A stretch of DNA of 64,000 bases, from the NCBI RefSeq assembly GCF_016863015.1, contig NZ_BOOB01000028.1, forward strand, positions 1 through 64,000, read 5' to 3'. The stretch's first letter is position 1. Every line of letters begins with the position of its first letter. The DNA comes from Microbispora amethystogenes. Lineage in GTDB: Bacteria > Actinomycetota > Actinomycetes > Streptosporangiales > Streptosporangiaceae. The notes under the pieces were generated by a model that was given only the letters and a program-made list of their open reading frames with translations, was not told the origin of the DNA and made no database searches. The translations under genes were made by a program, and so were the position numbers. Positions 17,901-25,638 of the stretch are shown in pieces.

Positions 17901-18930
17901 CACGCAGGCCCGGGAGCGCCGCGCGGCGGCCGTCGCCGCGCTGCAGAAGGCGGCCGACGCCGCGAAGCGCAAGGTCAACGTCTGGCTGACCCTTCCGGTC
18001 GACACGTCGGGGCTGCAGGACAACGCCCTCTCGGCCATCTCCGCCATGCTCCGCAACCACGTGTCCATCACCGGGATCAACGTCATGACCATGGACTTCG
18101 GCCATGCGGTGACCGACGGGAACGGCCTGCTGCCGTCGGTGAAGGACGCGCTCAACGCCACCCACACGCAACTGGCCGACCTGCTGCCCCGGTACGGCGT
18201 CCACCTGACCTCCGCGCAGATCTGGCAGCGCATCGGCGCGACCGTGATGATCGGTCAGAACGACGTCCAGGCCCAGCGCTTCACTGTGGCCGACGCCCAG
18301 GGCCTCAAGGCCTTCGCGAGCGGCACCGGACTCGGCCGGATCTCCATGTGGTCGCTCAACCGGGACCGCCAGTGCGGCGCCTCGTTCGCCGAAAGCGGCG
18401 TGCTGTCGAACACCTGCAGCGGCACGGCGCAGAAGGACCTCGGGTTCTCCGAGATCTTCGGCCAGTTGAAGGGCCAGGAATTGGTGCAGCCCCCGGGCGC
18501 GAAGGTCCAGGCCGTCTCCCCCGACAAGGACCCGGCGCACGCCCCGTTCCCGCGGTGGTCGCCCAGTGCCTCGTACCGGCGGGGCTACAAGGTGGTGCAG
18601 GATGGGCAGATCTACCAGGCCAAGTGGTACAACGCCGGCCAGGACCCGGCGGCGCAACTCCAGTATTCCTGGCAGTCGCCGTGGGAACTGCTGGGCCCGG
18701 TCCTGCCCGGAAGCCGCGGGCCCGTCATCATCCGCCTGACCCGCGAGAAGTTTCCGGCCTGGGACCTGCAGACCCTCTACAAGCCCGGCACCCGGGTCCT
18801 CCACCGAGGCCTGCCGTACCAGGCCAAATGGGTCAATCAGGGCGTCAGCCCCGCCGCCGGTCTGTCCGGCGACACCCCGGACTCCCCCTGGAAGCCCCTC
18901 TTCCGAATCGCCGGCGAACCAATCAACTGA
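14977..18930 (+). CDS. Fusion of processive GT2 glycosyltransferase with GH18 chitinase-like and chitin-binding domains
   Basis: A 1317-residue membrane protein. GTG 14977 follows a perfect AAGGAGGG six bases upstream. Layout: two N-terminal helices (about 60-115); a cytoplasmic GT2 domain with D387/D389 ('LDADS'), an acidic acceptor motif E492-E495 ('IEDTE') and 'QRQRW' at 529-533, the QxxRW signature of processive synthases; about five membrane helices; a further helix at about 815-838; then an outside domain with the GH18 motif 'IDLDIEG' (D965, D967, catalytic E969); then two CBM5/12-like modules from about 1192 and 1258 ('YQAKWYNAGQDP', 'YQAKWVNQGVSP'). Inferred: it makes and exports a beta-linked, perhaps GlcNAc-containing polymer and trims or binds it outside. 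Confidence 0.9.
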   Translation: MAPRSTGTTGAGPHPATAPLGASRRRSQGPVRGRRRQWGHDRRTQAMPMVPQPASDRRIALARLSIMLTVTAWLAYLVTWFFQDFFDPRYSSVVARSEAILYLLIVTMLTISALAYLMARLGFFYRTRSHHRASRAILDQFFETTRPTLTTIIPSYQEEARVIRTTLLSAALQEYPDKRVVLLIDDPYVPKTAKAREQLLAARELPGQIMRLLAAPAARFTHALETFERSLERDTMPDAGAVITLAGHYDAAANWLEHLAMDQEITDHTDAFFANEVVLRLADSLREIVSALRASAMENAVLDGAQIRRLYRRLVWIFRVQVTSFERKRYVSLSHEPNKAMNLNSYMGLLGGTYREVRTVSGLALVPSSPETSQVRIPDPDYVVTLDADSVLLPEYCLRLVHLLEQSEYRTMAIAQTPYSAFPGSATRLERIAGATTDLQHIVHQGLTYYDATFWVGANAVIRKRALDDIRETSYIGDWEIRHYIKDRTVIEDTESTIDMGVHGWRLLNYPERLSYSATPPDFGSLAIQRQRWANGGLLIIPKLFRQSRARRENGERTRFSELFLRWNYMASISWSSASLLILLAFPFNSTLISPLLGLIALPYFVAMAGDLRYCGYKRLDVFRIYGFNLVLLPVNLAGTLSSIVQGITASKAAFARTPKVHDRTVAPPTFVVTPYLLAGLAGYTFYTAYQHHLVVNMAYAGLNVTLACYAIVAFIGLRNSVVDAWIHGTGLLYRPAEKRRRFRRAKRGVQPARQETDWRSVLEVGFTEQPKAPAFAGWAADSAAVAPPVGAPGGPVEVPPDAPAAGGGGQPGRRLSFLRVLAAVTLVAGCGYGGYVGVQAKLDTVGVVPGQTWFAPYVDVTLTPTYQFQNPQANPARQTVLGFVVADPAIPCVPSWGGVYRLAQADRSLDIGSRIAQIRQNGGQAIVSFGGQRNTALDVGCTSVTRLTTAYQYVIDQYHLTAIDLDIEGPALDDTQARERRAAAVAALQKAADAAKRKVNVWLTLPVDTSGLQDNALSAISAMLRNHVSITGINVMTMDFGHAVTDGNGLLPSVKDALNATHTQLADLLPRYGVHLTSAQIWQRIGATVMIGQNDVQAQRFTVADAQGLKAFASGTGLGRISMWSLNRDRQCGASFAESGVLSNTCSGTAQKDLGFSEIFGQLKGQELVQPPGAKVQAVSPDKDPAHAPFPRWSPSASYRRGYKVVQDGQIYQAKWYNAGQDPAAQLQYSWQSPWELLGPVLPGSRGPVIIRLTREKFPAWDLQTLYKPGTRVLHRGLPYQAKWVNQGVSPAAGLSGDTPDSPWKPLFRIAGEPIN

Positions 18931-18972
18931 AGAATCAACGACATAAGAGCAGTAAACGCCTGAAATGTCGAG

Positions 18973-19004
18973 TGCCTGCGGGCGCTTCAACGCGCCCGTA
19001 GGCA
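18973..19004 (+). terminator. Terminator hairpin after the GT2-GH18 gene
   Basis: A 13-bp stem with one mismatch (18973-18985 with 18992-19004) and a 6-nt loop, 42 bases after the stop codon. A U-tract is absent, as is common in actinobacterial terminators. Confidence 0.65.
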
Positions 19005-19126
19005 TGCAGTACTAGTTCACGAGCTATATCCAAAAGCGAGGCATATCTTTACTTCAGGATGATTCGCCCGTAATCTTTGGGCCGGAGTTGTCGCGTTCCG
19101 CCGACCGCGCTGGAGTCCGCCACCTC

Positions 19127-21229
19127 ATGGCCGCACCGTCATCAGGATCACCGACATCACCGCCCTCAGCAGCGCCTTCGCTGGCTCCGCATCCCTCGCC
19201 ACGCTCCGATCCCCCGGCGAAACGACCGGACGAGCCTCCGTCCACCGCCACGCCCTCCCCCCAGCCGCAGCCGTCCCCGATCGGCGGCATCGGCGACGGC
19301 TACTCCGGCATCAACCCCTCGGCGCTGGACGACTTCGAGCGCGGACTCGGCCGCGCGGAAGACTCCCTCGGCCGCAACGAGCAGGTCATCGACCGGACGC
19401 TGCGACAACTCGGCCTGGACACATCTGGCATCGGCGCCCTCCGTGAGATGAGGAGATGGCTCACGACCAGCCGACCCGACCTGCGACGCCGCAGCGAGAC
19501 GATCCGCGCCCAGCAGGGCGAGTGGAGCGCCGGCGCCGGTGCGACCGGCGGCCTGCGCGACTTCGACGAGAGCCTGTACGGCAGGGCGGCCCACGACCCC
19601 GACGTCTACGCCGCCGTGACCACCCTGACCGAAGCCGCGGACAAGGGCGAGGTCGACGCGAAGACGCTGGCGGCTCTGGAGAAGCGGAAGGGAGACGCCG
19701 CCTTCGCGACCGCCCTGCTGACCACCCTCGGCGGGGCGGGCTTCCGGGAACTGGTGGCGAAGACCGCCGAGCACGGAGACGATAAGAAGGTGCAGCGGTT
19801 GCAGGCCGCGCTCGGCGCCGCGCTGGGCACGGCGAGTCCCCGGTTGAGCCCGGCCTGGCGCGACCAGCTCGCCTCCCCGTCCGCCGCCGACCCGAGGCAG
19901 GCGTACGCGGTCGCTCTCGCACTGAAGAACGGCAAGGCCGACACGTCCTTCCTGGTGGCGGTCGCCCGGAAACTCGACGCATGGGACCGCGCCCGGAGCA
20001 GGCAGCCCGCCCCCTCGCCGGACCCGATGGTGCCCCTGATGGAGGCGCTGGCCGCCAATCCCATCGCTGCTCAGGACTTCTTCGCCAAGGACGCCACGGC
20101 GCTCAAGCACTTCCTGACCGAGCGGTACACCCAGGACGGCGGCGCGGCGCTGGGCAAAGCGCTGGAGGCCGCCATGCTCACCTTCCGCGACCACGACGGA
20201 TCACCGACCCAGCCATCCCGCGGCTACCTCTCAGCCGCACTCGCCTCGGAGTTCGCCCATCTGGAAGCCCAGCGAATCGAAGCCGGCGACCCCCCGGCCT
20301 CACTCGTCCCCACCACCACAACCGGCCACATCCTCGCCGGCTACATCAGCGACATCAACCGAGTCGCCGACTCAGGCAGCGACCCTGGTGCGCCGGGAGT
20401 CAGAGGAGCCGACTACTCGCAGATGGCAGGGCAGGACCCATGGGGAGCGTGGTTCAACAAGAAGGAGCTGCGCTCACTGTTGAAAGAAAACTTTTCCGAC
20501 TCCAAGGCATTTTCCCTTGTCACGGTTGCCCAGACCGCGTTTGCGGCGCGGCTCCTCGATTCGGGCGCCAACGCAATGACCATTGGTAACGGCGACGATG
20601 CCCTGCGAACGAGCGCGCGAAAAATCGGCGCCGGCTTCGGGCTAATTACCGATGCTGCCGGCCTGGCAAAGATCGAGGAGGGCAAGAAACTGGACGAGAC
20701 GCAGACGGTGAAGGTTAAGGCATTCAATGCTGTGGTCAACAGCGCACTCGCCATACCTCGGTGGGAAGGGGCCTGGCCGATCACCACCAGCGTCATCGGA
20801 GCATGGAACGGGCTTCTCGAAGACGCTCTTAAGGGGAAGGAGGAAGGCATCGCCCGCAGCGACGCCAACGCTGCCGTTGATAACTCGAGAACCCTCGTGC
20901 AGGATCTCACCGCACAGGCGATGCTCAAGCACGGACTTTTCGGAGAGGCTGAGCCTGCAGCAAAAACTCACCCTTGGGCCTCACTTGAAGGACTCAAGAA
21001 GGGAGACGACCCACGTAACAACCCGAACAACTTCCTGAAGGACGATGGTCGAACGCTTATGACCATGGATGAGATGATCGATCAGAAAGCCAGCAACAGC
21101 ACCGACAAGTATCGTCGGGTCGAGGCTTACAAGCGCTGGCTCTATGAGCAGTCAGGACAGCCATGGCGGGATGTCAGCGAACCCCTCGACCAAAGCTTCT
21201 CGCGAGCCTTTGCGCAGTACGAGTCGTGA
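19127..21229 (+). CDS. Large helical protein with WXG100-like N-terminus, unknown function
   Basis: About 700 residues read from ATG 19127; a TTG at 19088 is also possible and no ribosome binding site decides it. A Pro/Ser-rich N-terminus (about 50 residues) precedes a helical region ('SALDDFERGLGRAEDSLGRN', 'EMRRWLTTSRPDLRRRSETI') that resembles WXG100/ESX-type substrates and the long uncharacterised proteins found beside them in actinobacteria. The remainder is helix-rich with no recognised enzyme motif, no signal peptide and no clear toxin domain. The second half is more AT-rich than the flanking genes, suggesting horizontal origin. Its last four bases overlap the GTG of the lipoprotein gene. 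Confidence 0.8.
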   Translation: MAAPSSGSPTSPPSAAPSLAPHPSPRSDPPAKRPDEPPSTATPSPQPQPSPIGGIGDGYSGINPSALDDFERGLGRAEDSLGRNEQVIDRTLRQLGLDTSGIGALREMRRWLTTSRPDLRRRSETIRAQQGEWSAGAGATGGLRDFDESLYGRAAHDPDVYAAVTTLTEAADKGEVDAKTLAALEKRKGDAAFATALLTTLGGAGFRELVAKTAEHGDDKKVQRLQAALGAALGTASPRLSPAWRDQLASPSAADPRQAYAVALALKNGKADTSFLVAVARKLDAWDRARSRQPAPSPDPMVPLMEALAANPIAAQDFFAKDATALKHFLTERYTQDGGAALGKALEAAMLTFRDHDGSPTQPSRGYLSAALASEFAHLEAQRIEAGDPPASLVPTTTTGHILAGYISDINRVADSGSDPGAPGVRGADYSQMAGQDPWGAWFNKKELRSLLKENFSDSKAFSLVTVAQTAFAARLLDSGANAMTIGNGDDALRTSARKIGAGFGLITDAAGLAKIEEGKKLDETQTVKVKAFNAVVNSALAIPRWEGAWPITTSVIGAWNGLLEDALKGKEEGIARSDANAAVDNSRTLVQDLTAQAMLKHGLFGEAEPAAKTHPWASLEGLKKGDDPRNNPNNFLKDDGRTLMTMDEMIDQKASNSTDKYRRVEAYKRWLYEQSGQPWRDVSEPLDQSFSRAFAQYES

Positions 21230-21813
21230 TCCGGAAGACTCTCTCCGCGTGGGCAGCGCTAGCTCTCTTTTTGGCCAGCACTACCGGGTGCTCAGAAAAG
21301 AAGCACATCGATCGTACACCCATGCCCACAATCGCAGCCCCCCCTTACGCGTGTGACTATATTCCTCTGCGTCCGATCGAAGTGATGACTGGGGTAAGAG
21401 ACCCACTTATTCGGGGGGACTTCGATTTACGGCGGAGCAGCACCGGCATGGGAGGTTGTGCGATCTATCAGCGGACCGGCGACAAGCTCAAAGTATTGTA
21501 TGTTGACCTCTCGCCAGGAGGGGAATTAGCGGAAGTTGAGGAGCATCTGAGGGGTGGCGCCAAACCCTTACCGGAGATCCTACCCGGGGGAAAGGGTTAT
21601 TATTTCAAAGACTCTTCGAGTAATACCAATTCGGTCTATTCCATGCTTGTGCGAGACGAGACTCGAATCATGATTCAGCTTGAGATAGGCGCTGAAGGGC
21701 GGGACAACGCGGCGGATGTGGTGGCGTTGATGAAGCTGATCGCACCCAAGCTGATCACCGATGCGAGCGCCGCGTCATCGTCCCCCTCGCCGTCTGTGTC
21801 CGCGAAGGGATGA
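21226..21813 (+). CDS. Lipoprotein (DUF3558-like), unknown function
   Basis: A 195-residue predicted lipoprotein. GTG 21226 overlaps the TGA of the preceding gene (GTGA) and starts a lipoprotein signal: 'MIRKTLSAW', a hydrophobic core and lipobox 'STTGC' near residue 22. The mature part has the spaced cysteines of DUF3558-like actinobacterial lipoproteins ('PYACDYIPL' and 'MGGCAIYQR'). It ends with a Ser/Pro-rich tail. Base composition is distinctly AT-richer than the chromosome average seen here. Overlaps on both sides show it is translated together with the helical protein and the small WXG-type protein, so these three likely act together at the cell envelope. Confidence 0.82.
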   Translation: MIRKTLSAWAALALFLASTTGCSEKKHIDRTPMPTIAAPPYACDYIPLRPIEVMTGVRDPLIRGDFDLRRSSTGMGGCAIYQRTGDKLKVLYVDLSPGGELAEVEEHLRGGAKPLPEILPGGKGYYFKDSSSNTNSVYSMLVRDETRIMIQLEIGAEGRDNAADVVALMKLIAPKLITDASAASSSPSPSVSAKG

Positions 21814-22121
21814 TGCTTGTGGCTCAGCTGGTCACCAATCCGCTGTACGCAGCTCTTACGGACGCTCTGCGGACGATCGAACCGCTGGTGCAGGAGATCG
21901 AGCAGCGCGTGGACGGGCCGTACCTGCACTTTCACAATGGGGCGGTGTGGACGGGAGCGGCGGCCAGGCGCTTCGACGAAGAGTTCAGCCAGCACCGCTC
22001 CCGTGTCCGCACCTCCACCGACAGGATCCTGTACGAACTACGCCAGGCGCTGGCCGGTACGCCCCCCGAGGTGACCGAGGAACAGGCCAGAACGATCCGG
22101 ACCAGATATGGCCTGCCCTGA
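21810..22121 (+). CDS. Small WXG100-type protein
   Basis: A 103-residue protein of the size of ESX/WXG100 proteins: helix, a central turn with 'VWTGAAARRFDEEF' (WTG in place of canonical WXG), then a second helix ('HRSRVRTSTDRILYELRQAL'). The ATG overlaps the stop of the lipoprotein gene (ATGA), so translation is coupled. WXG100 proteins usually form helical-hairpin dimers and are exported by type VII secretion; no EccC or other secretion component is encoded in the window. A partner or chaperone role for the large helical protein is inferred. Confidence 0.75.
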   Translation: MMLVAQLVTNPLYAALTDALRTIEPLVQEIEQRVDGPYLHFHNGAVWTGAAARRFDEEFSQHRSRVRTSTDRILYELRQALAGTPPEVTEEQARTIRTRYGLP

Positions 22122-22144
22122 CGACCGTTGGATCGGATACGCCC

Positions 22145-23233
22145 TCACGTTCCTGGAAGCGGGCGGGAGACTTCGAGGCCGTCGCCCGGAAAGGGACCCT
22201 GCAGTTCCCGGGCGAGTTCGGGATCACACCGCACCACCGCAGTGGAGTGCCAGGCGGTCAAAGCACGTGCGAATGGAAGCACTTCTCCAGTCTCCGCCTC
22301 CGTGACCAGATGGCCGAGCAACTCACGGATACAGGCCCGACGCTCGGTATCCGGAAGCCAGGTGAGCCAAGGCAACTCCTCCGCGAGAGCCACTTCGGCG
22401 GAGCCGCCATTGCGACGAGCGACCGCCGCAGAGACAGTGAAGGCCATCGAAGATCGACAGTCGTCGCCGACTGACGCATCCTGCGACGCGACGCCGGGTG
22501 GTCGGCGTGATTCCGCCAGGTCAAACGGCACCGAGCCGCTTCTGAGCTTCTGAGCCGCTCGAAGGATCTCTGGCTCGAATTCCCGAGCGTCACAGTAAGG
22601 GTCAAGCCCGAGGCGCGCCGCAGCAAGACAGAACTCTATTTCTTCTTCGTCTGCGGCCTGTATAGTCTGCCACTCCGTAGCCAGCGGCGTTCCATGAACA
22701 CCGTGTCCCTCCAGACGTTCTATAACACCCGCGACGACGAATGCCAGTTTCTCCCCCACAGAGGCCGCCTCTACCTGTGCTTCTCCTTGGGAGATGAATC
22801 TTGTGGGATATTCGCGGCTGGACGTTCTGTCGCGACTCCAGATGAGCCGGGTTTCTCTGCCTTCGGGGATGATCAGAAGGTCCGGCCAAAGGAAGCCGTC
22901 TCCCGAAGAACGCAATCCATGGCGTTGATAGAGGCTCCGGAGAACATCCCGATGCTGTTTCGGCCCCCTGCCCCGCGATACGTTGTAGTACGACACAGGA
23001 CGCGAATCGGCTTTGAGGAACCACCAGTTATAGGCTATCCACTCGGCCAGAGGATACAGCGGAGCATAGATCGATCGTCGAGAGGCCCCGGACGCGTGGT
23101 CCTGAACGAGAGTGATCCAGTCATCTCCAATCGAGATCTGTATTCGCGCCCAGGTCTCTCTAAGTTCAGGAGCCATCACGCCGGGAGCCGCTACCCATTC
23201 CCATGTTACGTTGAGCTCACTGGCCTGGGCCAT
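22145..23233 (-). CDS. Protein resembling ImmA/IrrE-associated proteins, probably C-terminally truncated
   Basis: A 362-residue soluble protein read from ATG 23233 (an ATG at 23251 is possible). Segments such as 'SIYAPLYPLAEWIAYNWWFL' and 'EEIEFCLAAARLGLDPYCDA' resemble long actinobacterial proteins whose C-terminal half carries an ImmA/IrrE-type zinc-peptidase region. No HEXXH motif is present, and the frame ends abruptly after 'VSRPLPGT', 24 bases from the convergent WXG gene. I infer loss of the C-terminal domain at the edge of the inserted cassette; an alternative is a naturally short member. It is AT-richer than the surroundings. Confidence 0.55.
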   Translation of the reverse strand: MAQASELNVTWEWVAAPGVMAPELRETWARIQISIGDDWITLVQDHASGASRRSIYAPLYPLAEWIAYNWWFLKADSRPVSYYNVSRGRGPKQHRDVLRSLYQRHGLRSSGDGFLWPDLLIIPEGRETRLIWSRDRTSSREYPTRFISQGEAQVEAASVGEKLAFVVAGVIERLEGHGVHGTPLATEWQTIQAADEEEIEFCLAAARLGLDPYCDAREFEPEILRAAQKLRSGSVPFDLAESRRPPGVASQDASVGDDCRSSMAFTVSAAVARRNGGSAEVALAEELPWLTWLPDTERRACIRELLGHLVTEAETGEVLPFARALTAWHSTAVVRCDPELARELQGPFPGDGLEVSRPLPGT

Positions 23234-23461
23234 GTCAGCCGCCCTGGCCATTCAGCGGGTTGCAGCGAATATCCCTTGTACGACCCCAGCCCGGGATCAA
23301 CAATTTATTCAGCAAAATGCTCCAAATCGTGCCCTGTTTACGGCTTATTTATTTTGACGACCATCGCAGGACCGCGACCGCATCAAAAGAAATCGGGTCC
23401 GAAAGCAACTCACTGCCTCATGCGATGACCGCGCCCCTGGGTGCGATGGTGAGCACCGCCC

Positions 23462-24772
23462 TCACACGTCGCGGCCCGCGGGTGCGGAAGTGAGCAGTTC
23501 GCGCAGTTCACCGACGGCGGGCCGATCATGCTTCTCTCGCGGTACTGCACGCAGGACCCAACGCGCGGTCTCGGTGGTCATCACGCTGCGTGCCTCGGGA
23601 CGTATGTCGCCCATCACAGCCGTCGCGTAGCGCGCGCCCTCGTCGACCCCTCCGTTGACGACCGTACACAGGGCCGAATGCAGTTGGATCATCGCGAAGT
23701 ACTGCCGGTCGTAGGTTGACGCCATCGCGACGTCGCGGGCCTGCAGGTGCAGGGACTCATCGCCGATGCCCGCATAGATCATGCACTCGGCGTAGGCCAG
23801 TTGGCCGCCCTGCCAGTAGCCCGGCATGATGGACGCCGCCGGAGGGTCGGCGGCCAGCAGATCGCGGGTGACGTTCAGCGCACTTCGGGCTTCCTTCTGT
23901 TTGCCCAGCATGGCCAATGCCTTGGCCTGAGAGCAGACGACCAGGGCGAGGCCGAGGGAAGGCTGGGTTCCGGCCATCCGCTGCGCGCTCTCGGTGAGCC
24001 GCAGAACGGTTTCCGGGTCGCGCTGGCCATACAGACCATGGCCGGTCTCGGTGGCGCGGACTCCGAGACCCAGCTCAAGGTCTCCCGAGGCGTCGGCGGC
24101 CTGCCGGGCCGTACGCCACCAGCGCAGGGCGGCGCCGTGCTCGCCGAGCCGGGTCAGCGCGTTGGCGTGGACGGTCGCGAGCGCCGCCGTGACCCGGTGC
24201 AACTCGGTCACGGCATCCGGTGTCGACCTCTCGATCTGGTGCCTGACCGCCATCAGATCGATCAGCAGGTCCGCCGCGACCTGCGCCGGAGGCCGGGTAC
24301 GCAGGGCGTGCAGGTGGTCCAGGCAGGCGAGGTGCCAGTCCTCGACGCTCCGGGGCTCCGCCTCCATCGCCAGGTCGAGCAGACGGCGCACCGGCTCGCC
24401 AGCGGTGACATCACCGAGTGCCCTCATGCCGAGACCCGCGATCGCCAGTTGCAGCAGGTGACGACGTTCCATGAATTCACCTTTGTCCTGATCCGGCTTC
24501 GGAGATGCGGAACGCAGCCGTTCCAGTTCGGACATCGCCTGATGCAGCGCGATCAGAATTCCGTCCGCGCCGAAAAAGTCGTCGAGGCGGCGCACCGAAT
24601 CGACATGAGGCAGACATTCCCCGCGTTCCCATCGGGCAATCCGTGACCAATCGGTAAGGATCTCCTTTCCTACTTTGGTCAGGGGGACGTCACCACGCAT
24701 CCGGCGTAGGGCCGCGCCGAACAGATGCAGCGGAGACGCACCAGGATCCACCGGATTCGGCCTGCGCGACAT
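23462..24772 (-). CDS. Helix-turn-helix (XRE-like) regulator with TPR-type C-terminal domain
   Basis: A 436-residue regulator. The N-terminal ~70 residues form an XRE-like helix-turn-helix ('DWSRIARWERGECLPHVDSV'), followed by a linker with a short hydrophobic 'RRHLLQLAIAGLGM' segment and a long alpha-helical TPR-like region to the end. An AGGAGGGG ribosome binding site precedes the ATG. Many actinobacteria carry dozens of such regulators, usually beside very small genes of unknown function, as seen here with two divergent small genes. The TPR region presumably binds a peptide, protein or small ligand; this is inference from domain type. Confidence 0.85.
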   Translation of the reverse strand: MSRRPNPVDPGASPLHLFGAALRRMRGDVPLTKVGKEILTDWSRIARWERGECLPHVDSVRRLDDFFGADGILIALHQAMSELERLRSASPKPDQDKGEFMERRHLLQLAIAGLGMRALGDVTAGEPVRRLLDLAMEAEPRSVEDWHLACLDHLHALRTRPPAQVAADLLIDLMAVRHQIERSTPDAVTELHRVTAALATVHANALTRLGEHGAALRWWRTARQAADASGDLELGLGVRATETGHGLYGQRDPETVLRLTESAQRMAGTQPSLGLALVVCSQAKALAMLGKQKEARSALNVTRDLLAADPPAASIMPGYWQGGQLAYAECMIYAGIGDESLHLQARDVAMASTYDRQYFAMIQLHSALCTVVNGGVDEGARYATAVMGDIRPEARSVMTTETARWVLRAVPREKHDRPAVGELRELLTSAPAGRDV

Positions 24773-24926
24773 GCCCCTCCTATTGGTGGTATTGGCTCCG
24801 ACGTTCCACCAGCTCGAAACCCATGAAGGGCCTTTCGCCCCGCCTCACTATTAACAGGGAAACGGCCGCCCGGCCACGAAAACAGCGGGACCCGCAGGCG
24901 ACTCCACCGCCATACGGGTCCCTTGA

Positions 24927-24944
24927 TCAGGAAGGAGCTCCTGA
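24927..24944 (+). promoter_or_regulatory. Possible ribosome-binding-site hairpin before the small divergent gene
   Basis: TCAGGA (24927-24932) and TCCTGA (24939-24944) flank AGGAGC, so pairing would place the ribosome binding site of the GTG at 24948 inside a hairpin. An 8-bp inverted repeat (24887-24894 with 24915-24922) lies just upstream. Translational control is possible but unproven. Confidence 0.35.
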
Positions 24945-24947
24945 CCC

Positions 24948-25157
24948 GTGACAAACACTAGAGGTACGGCCTTCGCCGGTTGGCGGATCATGCGAAGCGA
25001 CGCCGGCCGATTCTGGGCAACCCGCGAGCGCCGCTTCCCCCAGGAGGCCGAGGACGCCGGAGCCCTGCGTACGGTCGACGGCGACGACCTGCAAGCGCTC
25101 TGCCGGGCCATCGCCGAGCAGGAGAGCCTGGCCGACACGACGGCGGTGACGTCGTGA
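24948..25157 (+). CDS. Small protein divergent from the HTH regulator, unknown function
   Basis: A 69-residue charged protein ('AGWRIMRSDAGRFWATRERR', 'DGDDLQALCRAIAEQE') starting with GTG after an AAGGAGC ribosome binding site. No signal peptide or membrane helix. It is divergent from the XRE-like gene and its stop overlaps the GTG of the next gene (GTGA). Small genes in this position are typical partners of such regulators in actinobacteria, but their role is not established. Confidence 0.65.
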   Translation: MTNTRGTAFAGWRIMRSDAGRFWATRERRFPQEAEDAGALRTVDGDDLQALCRAIAEQESLADTTAVTS

Positions 25158-25477
25158 TCCTCGCGGCGCTACGCCACCGAACCTGCCCGCCCTGGTGCAT
25201 CGAGGCGCACATCGGCGAACGGCCGGGCGCACGGATTCACAACGGCTGGCTTCATGCGGTCGAGTGCAGCAGACACCCGCGGTGCGCCAACGGCGAGTGC
25301 CAGCGGTTGTGGCTCGACCTGGTCCTCACGCCGCGCGACGACGGCCCCCTCATCCATCTCCAACTGGACGACCTGCCCGTCGCCATGCTGACGGCCGCCG
25401 AGGCCGAACGCCTCGGCCTTCGTCTGATCGGCCTCGCCGCCATCAGCGCCATGGAGACCCCGCCCTCCGCCGCCTGA
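25154..25477 (+). CDS. Small cysteine/histidine-containing protein, unknown function
   Basis: A 107-residue protein whose GTG overlaps the previous stop. The N-terminal half contains several Cys/His residues in a zinc-finger-like spacing ('CPPWCIEAH', 'HAVECSRHPRCANGECQ'). The second half reads as a small beta-strand/helix domain ('LIHLQLDDLPVAMLTAAEAE'). It is co-translated with the 69-residue gene. Proteins with a 'CPxWC...H' start recur beside XRE-like regulators in actinobacteria. Metal binding is inferred from residue spacing only. Confidence 0.65.
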   Translation: MILAALRHRTCPPWCIEAHIGERPGARIHNGWLHAVECSRHPRCANGECQRLWLDLVLTPRDDGPLIHLQLDDLPVAMLTAAEAERLGLRLIGLAAISAMETPPSAA

Positions 25478-25638
25478 TCGGTTTCCAGCCCGCCTGCCGT
25501 GTGCCCCCGTACGGCAGGCGGGCCAGAACTCCGCGCCTCACCGCGCAATACGCTCTGCATCGCCGATGTCGCAGTGCGATAATCGCTTACCTGTGCGAGC
25601 AACTACTGGGACTTCAATGGATAGGAGAGATAATCGCC

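Noticed and set aside
14956-19005. A 1349-codon open frame on the minus strand opposite the GT2-GH18 gene
   Set aside because: It is antisense to a gene with clear motifs on the plus strand; its product is Arg/Gly/Val-rich with no domain, the usual shadow of GC-rich coding DNA.
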